From Protula sp. h YS-2021 (taxonomy: Eukaryota > Annelida > Polychaeta > Sabellida > Serpulidae): a DNA stretch of 64,000 nt. The DNA lies in assembly GCA_949752745.1 (NCBI GenBank), contig OX457027.1, positions 13,547,556 to 13,611,555 of the forward strand, read 5' to 3'. The notes under the pieces are model-generated. The model was given only the letters and a program-made list of their open reading frames with translations. It ran no database searches and had not been told where the DNA came from. Of this stretch, positions 1-17,374 are shown in pieces. A program made the translations under genes and the position numbers. Every line of letters begins with the position of its first letter. The first letter of the stretch is position 1.

Positions 1-434
1 ACCGAGGCAAGTTACATAAATATGCACACTGGTCCGAAATGCGAGCGTTGTTCGAAGGTATCTAGGGCAGACTATCCAGTCTACCAGACATACAAACATC
101 TGTTTCCCATTTTTCTCGGAAACAAATCTTTGTATGTATTTATCGGTCTAATTATTGAGCTAGCCTTTTGCCGTCTCATGTTTTGAAGCCCAAATTTTCA
201 GGGAAATTCCCTTGCTCATGCACGTTGGAATCGGTCTTATTGCTTTTCGTAAGCTGGGACTTTGTCCTTGGACAAACTTGTTTAATCTACTGAGCTTTGA
301 AGTTTGCAACTTTTAAAAATTTGGAAATTTCCATTTTTTTCTAATAAAAAGCAAAGTTCCAATTTGCACAGGGGCACAATATGTTACATGCGAGTACTTC
401 TGGTTGGACTTCAATGATTTCTGCAATTTTGTTG
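1..434. other. Non-coding flank of the satellite array
   Basis: AT-rich sequence without a convincing ORF or structure. A phrase (gcagactatccagtctac) near 66 is echoed near 2711 (gtagactatccagggtc), so both flanks of the satellite may belong to one larger dispersed repeat. Confidence 0.5.
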
Positions 435-454
435 TCAGTTGATCAGTTCTATGA

Positions 455-2390
455 TATTTTTCAAGTGGGCGATAATAGGGAATATTGGGCGATAATGCAA
501 TAATGCAATTTTCTCTTTAAAAGTGCAGGAATCAATTCTATGACCCAAAAATATGATAAATGTGATATTTTTTCGGGTGGGCGATAATAGGGAACATTGG
601 GCGATAGTACAAGAAAGTTGTAGTTTTCTCTTTAAAAGTGCAGGAATCAATTCTATGACTCGAAAATATGATAAATGTGATATTTTTTCGGGTGGGCGAT
701 AATAGTGAACATTGGACGATAATGCAAGAAAGTTGTAATTTTCTCCTTAAAAGTGCAGGAATCATTTCTATGACTCGACAATATGAGAAATGATATTTTT
801 TTCGGCTGGGCGATAATAGGGAATATTGGGCGATAATGCAAGAGAGTTGTAATTTCACTTTAAAAGTGCAGTAATCAATTCTATGACCCAAAAAATATGA
901 TAAATATGATATTTTTCGGGTGGACGATCATATGGAACATTGGGGGATAATGCAAGAGAGTTGCAATTTTTGCTTTAAAAGTGCAGGAATCAATTCTATG
1001 ACCCGAAAATATTATAAATATGATATTTTTCGGGTGGGCGATAATAGTGAACATTGGGCGATAATCCAAGAATGTTGTAATTTTGGCTTTAAAAGTTCAG
1101 AAATCAATTCTATGACCCTAAAATAGGATAAATATGATTTTTTTTTTCGGATGGACGATAATAGGGAACTTTGGGCGATAATGCAAGAATGTTGTAATTT
1201 TCGCATTAAAAGTGCAGGAATCAATTCTATGACCCGAAAATAGGATAAATATGATATTTTTTCGGGTGGACGATAATAGGGAACTTTGGGCCATAATGCA
1301 AGAATATTGTAATTTTCGCATTAAAAGTGCAGGAATCAATTCTATGACCCGAAAATATGATAAATGTGATATTTTTTCGGGTGGGCGATAATAGGGAACT
1401 TTGGGCGATAATGCAAGAATGTTATAATTTTCGCATTAAAGTGCAGGAATCAATTCTATGACCCGAAAATAGGATAAATACGATATTTTTTCGGGTGGAC
1501 GATAATAGGGAACTTTGGGCGATAGTGCAAGAATGTTGTAATTTTCGCATTAAAAGTTCAGAAATCAATTCTATGACCCGAAAATATGATAAATGTGATA
1601 TTTTTCGGATGAGCGATAATATGGAACATTGGGCGATAATGCAAGAATGATGTAATTTTTGCTTTAAAAGTGCAAGAATCAATTCTATGACCCAACAATG
1701 TTATAAATATGATATTTTTCAAGTGGGCGATAATGGGAAAGATTGGGCGCTAATGTGAGAAAATTGTAATTTCGCTTTAAAAGTGCATGAATCAATTCCA
1801 TGACTCGAAAATATGATGAATGTGATATGTTTCGGGTGGGCGATAATAGGGAACACAGGGCAGTAATGCAAGAATGTTGTAATTTTCGCTGTAAAAGTGC
1901 ATGAAACAATTCTATGACCCGAAAATATGATAAATGTGATATTTTTCGGGTTCTGCGATAATATGGAACATTGGGCGATAATGCAAGAATGTTGTAATTT
2001 TCGCTTTAAAACTGCAGCAATCAATTATGTGACTCGAAAATATGATAAATGTAATATTTTTCGGGTGGGCGATAATAGGGAAAATTGGGCCATAAAACAG
2101 AAAGTTGCAATTTTTACTTTAAAAAGTGCAAGAATCAATTCTATGACCCGGAAATATGAAATCTGTGATATTTTTGTTGTGGGCGATAATAAGAAACATT
2201 GGGTGGTAATAGGAAACATAGTGCAAAACATTCCTTTTGGTAATGTAACCGCCTTGAATATTAGTTATGGGTGTCTTCGATCGTTTATAAGTGAGTGACA
2301 ATGCAAGAAAGTTGTACTTTGTGCAGAAGTGCAGAAATCAATTCCTTGGCCGTAAAATATGATACTTTTCGGGTGGGCGATAAGATGGTA
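455..2390. repeat. Satellite array, about 114-bp unit, about 16 copies
   Basis: The phrase ttctatgaccc(g) recurs near 541, 656, 771, 884, 999, 1113, 1230, 1345, 1459, 1574, 1688, 1801, 1915, 2030 and 2144, with a last diverged copy near 2346 after an insertion. Spacing is 113-117 bp. Each unit has an imperfect hairpin (acccgaaaatat ... atattttttcgggt) and two GGGCGATAAT sub-repeats about 20 bp apart. The many ORFs of 60-120 aa on both strands come from this repetition and are not genes. Confidence 0.97.
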
Positions 2391-2759
2391 TCATTAATAA
2401 ATGCTGAATACTGGCCACCACAGAATTTCAAAGGTCAAGGAAACACTGCCAATGTCAAAGATCAAAATCTCTCAAACTCTTAACGTTGTACATGTTTGTC
2501 ATAGTCACTGTACCAAATAGTGTGATGCTACTGTAGATAATGGTAAGCACTATCCCAGACAAAACTTCAAAGGAAGAAATGACTGAGACACGATCCCATC
2601 AATAGCCCTTTTTTCATTTTTCCCACGCCAATTAGAATTAATTAGGGTCCACATGTTTTTGACGAAGCCTCCGCTTTGAACTTTCCCAGGGCATTTGGAG
2701 TACGCCTCTCAGGGTAGACTATCCAGGGTCTGGATATTCCTCACCCGATCATTTATTGA

Positions 2760-3160
2760 TTTTTAATTAAACGCTGGCGTAGTACCACCTTGGATAGGGT
2801 GTTCCGAAAGCTGTATTCACGTTTAAATAATCGTTTGCAACTGTACGCTCGAAATAAGTGCATATAAGAAAGGACGTTATTTAAATTTTGGAGTTCCACT
2901 TCTGTTTGATTTTAAAAACAAATTGGAGAAAAATTCCTGTTTTTTTTTTTTTTTTGTTTTTTTTTTTTTGCATATATATATTTATTTGACAAATATCGTA
3001 CCGTGTTCTGGATAGGATGTTCCAAAATTGTATCCACATTTTAATACTCACTTGAAACAAGGCCCAAGATAAGTAATAAAAGAAAGGACTTTTGACTTCT
3101 GTTTGAATTTAATACCAAATTGGAGTAAAATTCCTGTGTCTGCATTTTTTTCCATTTATT
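2760..3160. repeat. Diverged tandem duplication, two units of about 220 bp
   Basis: Two related blocks, about 2765-2945 and 2993-3150, share in order a ggatagg(g/a)tgttcc phrase, aagaaaggac, acttctgtttga, aaattggag and aaattcctgt. A poly-T tract with tatata separates them. No coding content. Confidence 0.7.
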
Positions 3161-3302
3161 ACAAATATTCAGACATTTTCATAATTTTAGCATAATTTAA
3201 TATAAAAGAAACATTCAACCAGATCAGACTGTCTTGCCATTTTCCAAGAGACACGAGACTGAATCCTCAACTGGGCCACTGTCACTTTACAGTCTTGTGT
3301 TA

Positions 3303-3425
3303 TTATTAGTTCCCGCGAAGCGGGGGACTATAGTATTCAAGTTTGTCCGTCCGTCTATCTATTTGTCGACACTTGAGATATGTGATTTTGTGTAATCGTA
3401 TCTCAAACACGGGGGAGAATACAGC
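3303..3425 (+). repeat. Head of a hairpin-headed dispersed repeat
   Basis: Short GC-rich hairpin (tcccgcgaagcggggga) followed by actatag and gtccgtccgtct, then atctcaaacacggggga. The same arrangement appears on the minus strand at about 14640 and 34090 and in a variant at 63570, defining a dispersed family. Confidence 0.6.
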
Positions 3426-3772
3426 TGCTATGCTTAAGCTGAAGTATTCGCCACCATTAAGAGATGTGCAAGAAGTATTTTGCGTGTCGATACGTCCACC
3501 CGTTCGTCTGTGACGGGGTTATTACTGCTGCGGCGGGGGACTCGGTCAGTTTCACTGATAATATTTGTTATAAATATAAATATTATTGTTATCATTATTT
3601 TTGTTGTATCATTATTATTATTAATATTAATATTATTAATATTATTATTATTATTGAGTGGCACTTTTCTGAATTTGAAGATCTGAAATATTCTGAGATC
3701 AGTGACCTCAAGCAATAGAGCATTATCTAATGAGTTAAATGAAGCCTTTAAAAAAACACATAAAATGTAGTT

Positions 3773-3870
3773 GTGCATCATTAGTGATACTGTGCGTCAC
3801 CCAGCAGTGATACTGTGCATCACTAACAGTGATACTGTGCATCACCCAACAGTGATACTGTGCATAGATC
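3773..3870. repeat. Short tandem repeat, about 25 bp x 4
   Basis: Four units of the form agtgatactgtgcatcac with small changes. Non-coding. Confidence 0.85.
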
Positions 3871-4312
3871 TACAGCACTCGTCTGAATCTCTAATGTTTT
3901 TTTTTTTTTTTTTTTTTATTTTTTTTTTTTTGTTGCTTTTTTTTAGATATCAAAATGGACCGAAACGACCTTTTGTCAACGCCTAATTTAAGTATATTTA
4001 AAGAAGACCATGACGATATTTGCACTGTAAGTTATGTTACTGCACTGTAAACCATGTCATTTTTAAATCAATTCAGCTATTGATTTTGAAACTTTGTGAG
4101 GTTATTTTCTAATTATTTCAAAATTTTATAAATTTCAGTTAACAAAAACTTAACACCGCAAAGACCAAAACTAACCCTCACCCCCTCCCCCAAGTAAATA
4201 AATGAAAATAAATAAACAAACAAAATTTATATTTTTATCACTTGTTGGTTCTAAAATAAAACATAGCTTGCGTTGACAGGAAAGTGACCATTGTCGACCT
4301 TGTGGGTCGGTG

Positions 4313-4482
4313 TCAATCTATACAAGAAGACGAAAAAGAGGCAAGTAGAATCTATACAAGGAGGCCGAAAAGAGACATGTAGAATCTATACAAAGAGGCG
4401 GAAAAAAAGCAAGTAGAACCTATTCAAGGAGGCCGAAAAGAGACATGTAGAATCTATACAAAGAGGCGGAAAAGAGACAAAA
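4313..4482. repeat. Tandem repeat, 34 bp x 5
   Basis: Five units built on aatctatacaa(a/g)gaggc and gaaaagagacatgta alternate between two slightly different variants, suggesting a 68-bp higher-order unit. Confidence 0.85.
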
Positions 4483-4796
4483 AAAAGAAGAATATAAGCG
4501 TGAACAACAAGGGAGAATAACGGAAAAGGGAGATACTGTAGGGCCTACCGTATTTAATATGTGGTGACAAGAACAAGAGAACGAAACGTGTTTGAACTTG
4601 TTACTGGTAAAAAAAAAGCTGCAAACCTGATTGGGAGTCATAATAGTCATAAATGTTGTCATTTTATTAATACTAATAATAATTATTATTATTGTTATTG
4701 CTATTGTTGTTGTTATTTATATCTAGCTGCCGTCATTGTTTTTTTTTTCCTGTGCTTATCTGCCCAGACGGATCTTGGTTATTTAGTCAAAGCATA

Positions 4797-4839
<43 letters not shown>

Positions 4840-4857
4840 TTCATCATCATCATCATT
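4797..4857. repeat. (ATC)n microsatellite
   Basis: About 60 bp of ATC trinucleotides with one interruption. It produces an Asp-rich artefact ORF on the minus strand. Confidence 0.95.
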
Positions 4858-4859
4858 TG

Positions 4860-5924
4860 AGTTTTTCTTGAGCGTTTTTCCAACTGTTTGCTCAAAATGT
4901 TTCATAATATCTAACTTCTTAACAGTTTCAGTTTTATCAATTCCAATTTCAACAATACGAAGATAAAAGATAATACTGCCTGGTGTACTGGATCTAAAAT
5001 CTAATGGTATTCTCAATTGTACGCCCTTTAAAACAAGAACGTTTTAAGATCTCTTTTAAAATTTGGAAGTTCTCTAGTCTTTAACGTAGGCGGCAAGGAG
5101 TTCCATACGCTCGAGTTGTGATTGAGCTGCACATTAAATGATAGGAGATTTTGTGGTCTCCACCGTTTATATTGAAAGTCAACAGGTTATTTGCTGGGTA
5201 ATAATTGACACACTGTAATATGTACTAGTCGATTTGTTAAAGGTGAAAGGTTTGTGTTTTACGTTTTAATAACGTTAATAAATGTTTTATGTTCTTAATA
5301 CACGCATCATTGAAAATCGCAGTACATATATATTTCTTGTACCATGGAAAAGAATGGGGAGGGGGGCATGCAGTTACCACAAATGTAGTTCATTAACAGT
5401 AGAAAAATGGGCATTTTGTCGTCAGGATTTAATATGGAGGGAACAGAAATTCTTACGTCATCAAAATTATGGATAGTTTGTTGATGTGGTTTAGTAAGTT
5501 ATTGTGTTCCTTTCTTACTAAGTATTTCTTGTTGAATTTCATCTTGTTTTGTCTATTATTTATTTTGTTTTCAATTTGAAGTTCATTTTAAATAAAAGCG
5601 ATAATCTTATTTTAACTTTTTACTCCCCTAATGACATTAAAAGGTTGGATGGATTATCTGAGCCAGGATAAATAACAAACGTAATGACATTTTGCAGCAT
5701 TCTCCTGTTATAGATACTTTTTCTTATCATCTATAATAAATTTAAGATTTAAAATCTCAAATGAAGATACCGTTTTCTATGAAATGCTGAGGACTTCATC
5801 AATGGCATCATCACACGGAGACCGAAAAAACCCAGCCGCAAGTATATAAATAAGTACAATAAAAACAGCGAATTGATTGGTAGAAGTATGAAGTCTTGTG
5901 GGTGTTTTAACGCCATGTAACTGA
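4860..5924. other. Intergenic, 3' side of the PLP enzyme gene
   Basis: No convincing ORF or repeat. On the minus strand it would contain the 3' untranslated region of the PLP enzyme gene; an AATAAA is present at about 5557. Confidence 0.5.
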
Positions 5925-10487
<4,563 letters not shown>

Positions 10488-11300
10488 TTCTATATAATGT
10501 AACTCTGTCTGCTAAACCTATTGACAAGTAATTGCAAAAATCTGTAAAGAATTACTTTTTGATTAGTAAATTTTTATTTAACTGTGAGTATTCTCATCTT
10601 CTTTCAAAATATCAATGAAAGGGCAGTTGTAAGAGTTCTGATTCGTATTGTGATTCCACACCTGACTGGCATTACTAGGATAAATATTGATATTAACAGA
10701 TTACGGATTTTGATTATCATGCTTTATCGTACTTTAATGTGAATGGATACTGAAGAACAAAAAATATATTCTACTGACACAACGCATAAGTAACAATAAT
10801 TTTGGTTGTTTAAATATGAATATTCTGTATATATCATACAGAACTTGCTGCGCTTCACTTAATATGCACTGTAAAACATACGAATTATATTTAACAAGGC
10901 CGTAGGGTGGGGTTAAATATAACAAACAAGTAAACCAGACGGTACCAGAAATCGCATTAGAAAATGGTTTGGTATATTTAAGAAAATGTTACAAAATATC
11001 AACTTACAGGTGAAGCCAACTTCCAGACAAAAGTGGAAATTGCAGCGTAATGATGGGGCATGATAAATAAAAAAATGGCATATGTAGCATTGAAATGGGT
11101 TAAGTCTTAACCGAGAAAACATATCTGAGTCAATATAATTTTTGGTGCATTTTACTTAATATTTATGGTATTAAACATTAGTAACGCGTCACTGGGATAT
11201 AGCCTGGGTTAAACATAATACATAAGCAAACTATCTACAATTTCTACTTGTCGAAGCGTTTCCACGTTTATCGCACAAAAGCGTGGCAATCTGCAGTGTG
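10488..11300. other. 5' flank of the PLP enzyme gene
   Basis: AT-rich, with no convincing ORF. It should hold the promoter of the minus-strand PLP enzyme gene. No TATA box or initiator could be chosen with confidence. Confidence 0.4.
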
Positions 11301-11811
11301 CCTCTCCATTGTGGTCTCCAGCAGCTGGGGTCTATTTTATTGTTAGTACTCCAGTCTAATACGAGCACACTTTGCCTTGGATTGCGATCCTTACCAGGGG
11401 GAGACCTGGTTCCTGGTCATTGAGCTGTCCTATCTTGCGACATCGAGATCTGCCGGCAATACATGGCTTTGGTCCAGTTCTTCAACCAAGAGGGGTGGTC
11501 ATGGTGGCCCTCCATGAGAGTGAACGGCTTTAGGTCGTTTAGGTGAACCATACTGCGGCTTAAGGGAAAGTTTCAACATGCACAAATGTTGCTGCTATCC
11601 CAAGTATCCCAGTCCCAGTGGGAAACCCCTGCTGCCAATTAAGATGGTCAGAGTAAGGCCGGGACCGTCAGACTTGGGAGAAAAAATCAACTAGACACAT
11701 ATGGATTATTAAGCTATCAACACAAAGATTCACAATACACCACAAGGCGCTAACAAGCGTCCGCACTTATACATTGAGTAGCCAGCGATATAGACATGGT
11801 AGCAGCAAGTT

Positions 11812-12009
11812 TGAAAGGTGAAGGTGACATTTACAAACTGCGGTGAGGACATTCATGACTACAAATCTTGTACTGGTGATACCAAATGCATTACCTGCAA
11901 TAGAAACCACCAAGCGTCCGCAAAGGATTGCCCAATGTGGCTAGCTGAGAAGGAAGTGCAAAAACTAAATCATGACAAGTCCATCCCGTACCCAAAGGCA
12001 CGAAAATAA
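11812..12009 (+). pseudogene. LINE ORF1 (gag-like) fragment with zinc knuckle
   Basis: Open frame with a CX2CX4HX4C-like knuckle (KCITCNRNHQASAKDC) followed by a Glu/Lys-rich tail ending in a short Tyr-Pro-x-Ala-Arg-Lys stretch, as in ORF1 proteins of jockey-type LINEs. The 5' part of the ORF is not recognisable. It may be the ORF1 of LINE B (14691-18520), separated from it by the insertion of LINE A. Confidence 0.6.
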
Positions 12010-12167
12010 ATCTAGATTGACACCCGAGTAGTTTCTTGCCAAACGGATATTACCTGGGTCACAACTCACAAACATCGTGTAAAAACTACTCCAAAAAATG
12101 TCGAAAGTTTCGACTGGCATGAATACTGAATCGACTGATTGCAATACCACAGTGAGCAAGCCCGAGC

Positions 12168-13866
12168 TTGGTTCAAAACTATTCTTCGGTGAACCTAGAT
12201 TCCCTAGTCCAGGCTTACGACATTGAACTCCAAGCCATATTAGACAAACACGCGCCAGTTATTGTACGGAAAAACCGAAACCACAAACGCGAACCATGGT
12301 TTAACGAAGACATTCAAAATGCCCGAAAAAGACTTAGAGCTAAAGAACGCAAATTGCGGAAAAACAAATCCCAAACGTCTGAAATTGAATTTAGAGAGGA
12401 GCAACTTAATTTCGGTGTGATTCTTGAGCAAGCACAAAAAAGATATTATTGTGAAATCATCTCGGAAAATGAAAAAGATCATAGTGCCCTTTTTCGGAAA
12501 ATGAATATGATCATGCACAGAAATAAAAATAACCCGCTCCCGGTGTACACCTCTTCCAAAGATATATCAAATGACTTTAATGACTATTTTTCTGAAAAGA
12601 TCAGCAAAATTCGCGCAACCTTTGATACGGATATCGATTTCGCGTTTGATTTTGATGGATATTTAGGCACTACTTTAAGACATTGGAACATTTTGACCAC
12701 TTTACCTATCCTGAAATCGCAAAAATTCTTAAATCGTTGCCAAATAAAACATCCATACTGGATCCAATTCCCACATCTCTACTGAAATCGTGTTTAGAAG
12801 AGCTGGCGCCAGTTATTACTCGAATAGTTAACTTTTTCCCTTAGTTCCGGAGTGTTTCCTGATCGCTACAAAACCGCGGTGATAACGCCACTACTTAAAA
12901 AACCAACATTAGAACGCATACCAAAGAATTATCGTCCGGTGTCCAATCTCTCCATTGTCTCTAAAGTGATTGAAAAAGCAGTTTGTCGACAAATAAACAC
13001 TCATATCTCACGCTGCAATCTGTCGGAAAAAATATCAATCAGCATATAAATCTATGCATAGCACTGAAACGGCATAAATGAAGGTGTTTAATGACATTCT
13101 TCTACACCTAGATAATCGACAAATAGTTTATCCTAACCTCCTCGACCTCAGTGCAGCATTCGACACGCTGGATCACACCATCATGATCAAACGCCTGGAA
13201 CAAACCTTTGGAATCAAAGGACAGGTTCTTGAGTGGTTTCGCTCTTATCTTGTCGGCCGTGATGTCCAAGTTATGATTGATGATGTGTTATCTGACATTA
13301 AGGAGCTAAATTGTTCTGCACCACAGGGTTCGAAAATTGGTTCCAGATTGTATAGTGATTACACTAGACCACTTGGACATCTTATATTTGCTCTTCACCT
13401 CTGTTTCCACTGCTATGCAGATGACACACAGATTAAAAAGTCAGCTAACCCTAAGTCAGTCATTGACCAACGTAGAGCCTGTGATAGTCTCACGAACAGC
13501 ATCAATTCCATCAGTGATTGGATGTTCCGTAATAAATTAAAGCTGAACCAAGGTAAAACTGAGTTCCTTGTGATCGCAAGCCCAAACAATATGGATAATA
13601 TTGCAGTTCACCAGCTTCACCTTAAGGACGCCATAGTAGAGAGGACACATAAAGCACGCAATTTAGGGGTAATCATAGATACAAACCTGGACATGCAGAA
13701 GCACATAAACGACATATGCAGAAAGTGTTACCACTTCATTCGCTGGATGTGGAGTATTAGGCAATTCCTTACCGAAAATGCAGTCAAATGCATTGTTCAC
13801 GCGTTAGTGATTTCCCGTTTGGACTATGCGAACTGTATTCTTGTGGGTTTACCACAAGTTGACTAT
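12168..13866 (+). pseudogene. LINE A: decayed non-LTR reverse transcriptase
   Basis: Remnant of ORF2 of a CR1/jockey-group LINE in three open pieces in different frames (12168-12785, 12852-13049, 13078-13884). Seen in order: the linker between endonuclease and RT (DKHAPVIVRK, then EPWFNEDI), the RT entry motif KNYRPVSNLS, palm motif A (LDLSAAFDTLDH), motif B (APQGS) and the catalytic YADDTQ, then the thumb (LNQGKTEF, ARNLGVIIDTNLDM). Frameshifts and stops separate the pieces, and the endonuclease is missing. The 3' end stops abruptly where a hairpin-headed repeat begins near 13860. Confidence 0.9.
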
Positions 13867-14640
13867 TATCTCAAACACGGTTAGAGGTAGAGCGATTTTG
13901 ACCTCAGTTTCGACCCTGAGCCTAAACAACGTTTACCTTAAATTTCTGGGTCACGGTCAAGATCAAAAACCGTAAGTTGACTTTTATCTCGAACAGGGTT
14001 ATATACAGAGGGATTTGGGGTTATTTTGAGCCCGTTGGACGAAAGCGATGATAAAGAAGGGGTACTTCTTGACTTTTAGGTTTCTGGTCATAATGTAATA
14101 CAAATATTTTCTTTGGTGGTTTTTGCAAGTTTGCCAATTCCGCGATGTAGCAGATTCTGTCTAGTTTTAAACAAATTGTTTGTTTGTCTGTTTGGTGTTT
14201 AATGTTTGTCTGGAGTTGAACGTCCCATTCACCAACTAGGATGGGTATATCAGGATGTACTTGCTAAAAAACAAGTGGGGAAAAAAGAAGGAAGAATGAA
14301 GAAATGCACGGAACAGAACGCAGTGGGTGTATTCTTAAGATTCTCCCCACCCCACAGCGGAATTTAAACAAATGTTGCTCTTCTTATTTGCTTTAGAAAT
14401 TAGCTTTATAGTTGCATTATTTACCAACAGATGGTGTTACAGGACAGTTGATCTACGGACTATGACGGACTCCCTTATGTGGTTTGTTTGTGCTCAATGG
14501 GTGCTTATGTGGCTACCTCATAAGAACCACCACATAAAAAGCAAAAACCACATAAGTGACGGATGTACCGAAAATCCACCACATAACATAATCATTGTGG
14601 GCACGGACAGACGGACGGACACCCTAAACCTATAGGCCCC
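13860..14640 (-). repeat. Hairpin-headed dispersed repeat between LINE A and LINE B
   Basis: Contains phrases typical of the family seen at 3303 and 34090: tatctcaaacacgg, then on the other side ggacagacggacggac and a hairpin head (cccaatccgaagggttaggg). It starts exactly where LINE A similarity stops, and LINE B begins at its other edge. Inside lies an ORF (14372-14635) that I do not take as a gene. Confidence 0.55.
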
Positions 14641-14690
14641 AATCCGAAGGGTTAGGGCCTAATAAACGACCCAAACTACCCAAAACAGTA

Positions 14691-17374
14691 TTGCTTTTGG
14701 GCGATTTCAATGCCCACAGCCCCTTATGGGGCAACCATACAACAGACCAAAAAGGAAAGATAATAGAAAACCTACTAAAGCATCACAGCCTGTCTTTATT
14801 CAATGACAAAAACACCAACAAATTTTCAAACCTCTTTATAGCCTTTACTATCTTGTATCTGGATTTTAGCTGGAAAGTTACAGGCGACCTACATGGAAGT
14901 GATCACTTCCCAGTTTTACTTAAATAATCCATTCCACCACGACAAGAAAGACTAGACAAGTGGAATTTTAAAAAAGCAGATTGGCTACAATTCCATGAAT
15001 CATGCCATCGGTCAATTACACGAGAGCACCTTGAAAGCGATAATGATCCAATTTTATTATTCTTTGCTCTGATACAATCAATAATGGAAAAGACTATCCC
15101 CAAAATATCCGGCTATCGCAAAACAACTACACAAAACGATGAATGCAAACGGTCAATAACTCTTCGAAAAAAAGCATTAAAACAGTTACTCAATCATCCG
15201 AACACGGATAGAAGAATGGAATATAAGAGGCTCAATGCAATCGCTCGCAAGACTGTAAAACTAAAGTAAAAAATACTCATGGGAGGAGTGTGTTTCCAAA
15301 CTAAAAGGGAAAACTTCATCAAAGAAAACGCGGGACATGGTTAAGAAAATATCCAGCAACCGCTTTCTAGGTCCAATGAGCCATTTTGCAAGCGAACAAT
15401 ACCACTGTAACAGGAAAAAAAGAAATATCTGACGTCCTGGGAGAAACATTTGAACATAACTCATCCCCTAAACACTATAGCAAAGACTTTAGATGAAGGC
15501 ATTTAAAAAACGAAACAACATAAACTTCTCCTCGGACAATAGTGAATCTTTCAACTGCGGTTTCTCGCTGAATGAACTCCGAAGGCCCTAAGCAAATCTC
15601 AGGATTCCGCGACTGGCTCAGATGACATACACTACCAAACCCTTAAACACTTGCCAAATAAAAGCTTGGAAATACTTTTGGGCCTTCTTAACCAAGTCTG
15701 GAGATCTGGCGACTTTCCAAAAATATGGAGAGAAGCTATTATCATACCAATACCAAAACCAAACAAAGGCCCCGCAAACCACAAAATTATAGACCAGTCT
15801 CCTTAATAAGTTCATTGTGTAAAATATTTGAACGCATGAGAGCAGACAGACTCACTTGGTATCTAGAAAGCTGCAATTTGTTTGCCGATATACAGAATGG
15901 TTTTAGGAAACAACGAAATACCCTGAACCAACTAGAATCGTTTTGAAGAGAAGCCTTTATCAACAATGAACATATCGTCACTGTCTTCTTTGACTTGGAA
16001 AAGGACACAGCATGAAAGCACGGAGTACTACAACACAAAACACGACGATCCTGTTCTATACAATTCTGGCATCCAAATACCTGTTGTTAAAGAAAACAAA
16101 TTTCTGGGTTTACTCTTCGACTCCAACCTAAGTTTTATTCCACATATCAAAGGCCTCAAACGAAATTGTCAAAAAGCACTCATCTTTCTAAGAGTAATAT
16201 CTGTCCATGACTGGTGCGCAGATCGGGATACAAAACTTATGCTTTACCGAGCCTTGAGGCGGTCTAGATTACACTATGGCAGCATTGTGTATGGATCAGC
16301 AAGACCGTCATATCTAAAAATGCTTGACCCGATACAAAATCAGGGTTTATGACTGTGTATAGAAGCTTTTAGAACATCACCAGCGGAAAGCCTGCATGTG
16401 GAGGCAAATGAGCAGCCTCTTAGGCGTTCGTCGAATTAACTCGCCATGCAGTACACATCAATGCCCTATGCAAATAAGAATTCCATGTACACCTCCGTCT
16501 TTGGATCATATTTTTCGCGCTTCCATGAAAGAGACCCTACCATAATACTTCCATTCGTGGCGAGGGTTCTGCCTCAGCTCAATAATGCTGACATTTCCAT
16601 AGAGTCAATTGCAAAATACAGAGTACCAAGAGTACCACTGTGGAAACTCACCAAACCGAAAAACTTTTCGGTCTATGCAAAGGAAACAACTAGCCCCTTT
16701 CTATTTAGATCAAACTTTGCAGAGCTTAAGGAAGAATCTAAAAACTGTCATTTTGCCTAAACGGATGGCTCAATGCTCGGCTGTCTCTGTTGTAACTGAA
16801 AACAACACCTTGAAAACAAAACTTCCAGATGAAGCTCTCCACCTCGCCTTTCAGATAGTAAAGATCAGCCAATACAAAAAGTTTATGGTATGCGTGGACT
16901 CGATGTCCGTCCTGCAATCAATTGAAAACCTACGAATATCAAACCCCGTTATCCTTGAGCTTCTGGAGAGGTATGAAGATGCCGCCAAAGCTGGCAAAGA
17001 CATTGTTCTGCTGGGTTCCAAGTCACATGGGAATCAGAGGAAACGAGATTGCTGACAAAGCTGCAAAAGAGGCTCTAAATGATAATTGTACTGATGTGCT
17101 CAAACCAGCCTCCTATTTTAAATACCGCATTACAGGATGCACAAAAAGACTGTGGCAAGAAAGATGAAACAAACAAAGAAACAACAAGCTACATCAAACT
17201 AACCCCTTAGTTGGACAAAAACCCCGCCACTAAACAGTGTGCGAGATTAAATGCTTGATCACAGAGCCAGAATAGGACATACACATATCACCCACAAGCA
17301 CCTTCTTAGAGAACAACCACCACCAGAGTGCCTTGGGTGTCAAGAACGTTTTACTGTAAAGCATGTTCTGATAG
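14691..17374 (+). pseudogene. LINE B: jockey-like element, endonuclease to RNase H, 5' portion of the insertion site
   Basis: In order: end of an AP endonuclease (LLGDFNAHSPLWG; SDHFPV), RT fingers (NYRPVSLISSLCKIFERM), palm motif A (FFDLEKDT), then a jump straight to the thumb (NKFLGLLFDSNLSF), so the catalytic core with YxDD is deleted near 16010. RNase H follows with frameshifts: VCVDSMSVLQSI, and WVPSHMGIRGNEIAD, which carries the expected late His/Asn/Asp positions. A C-terminal Cys/His motif (CLGCQERFTVKH) is cut by the hAT insertion at 17375. The element continues at 18388. Confidence 0.9.

Noticed and set aside
435..2301. Many ORFs of 60-123 aa on both strands with repeated peptide motifs
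   Set aside because: They are translations of the 114-bp satellite units; frames change from unit to unit and none has gene context.
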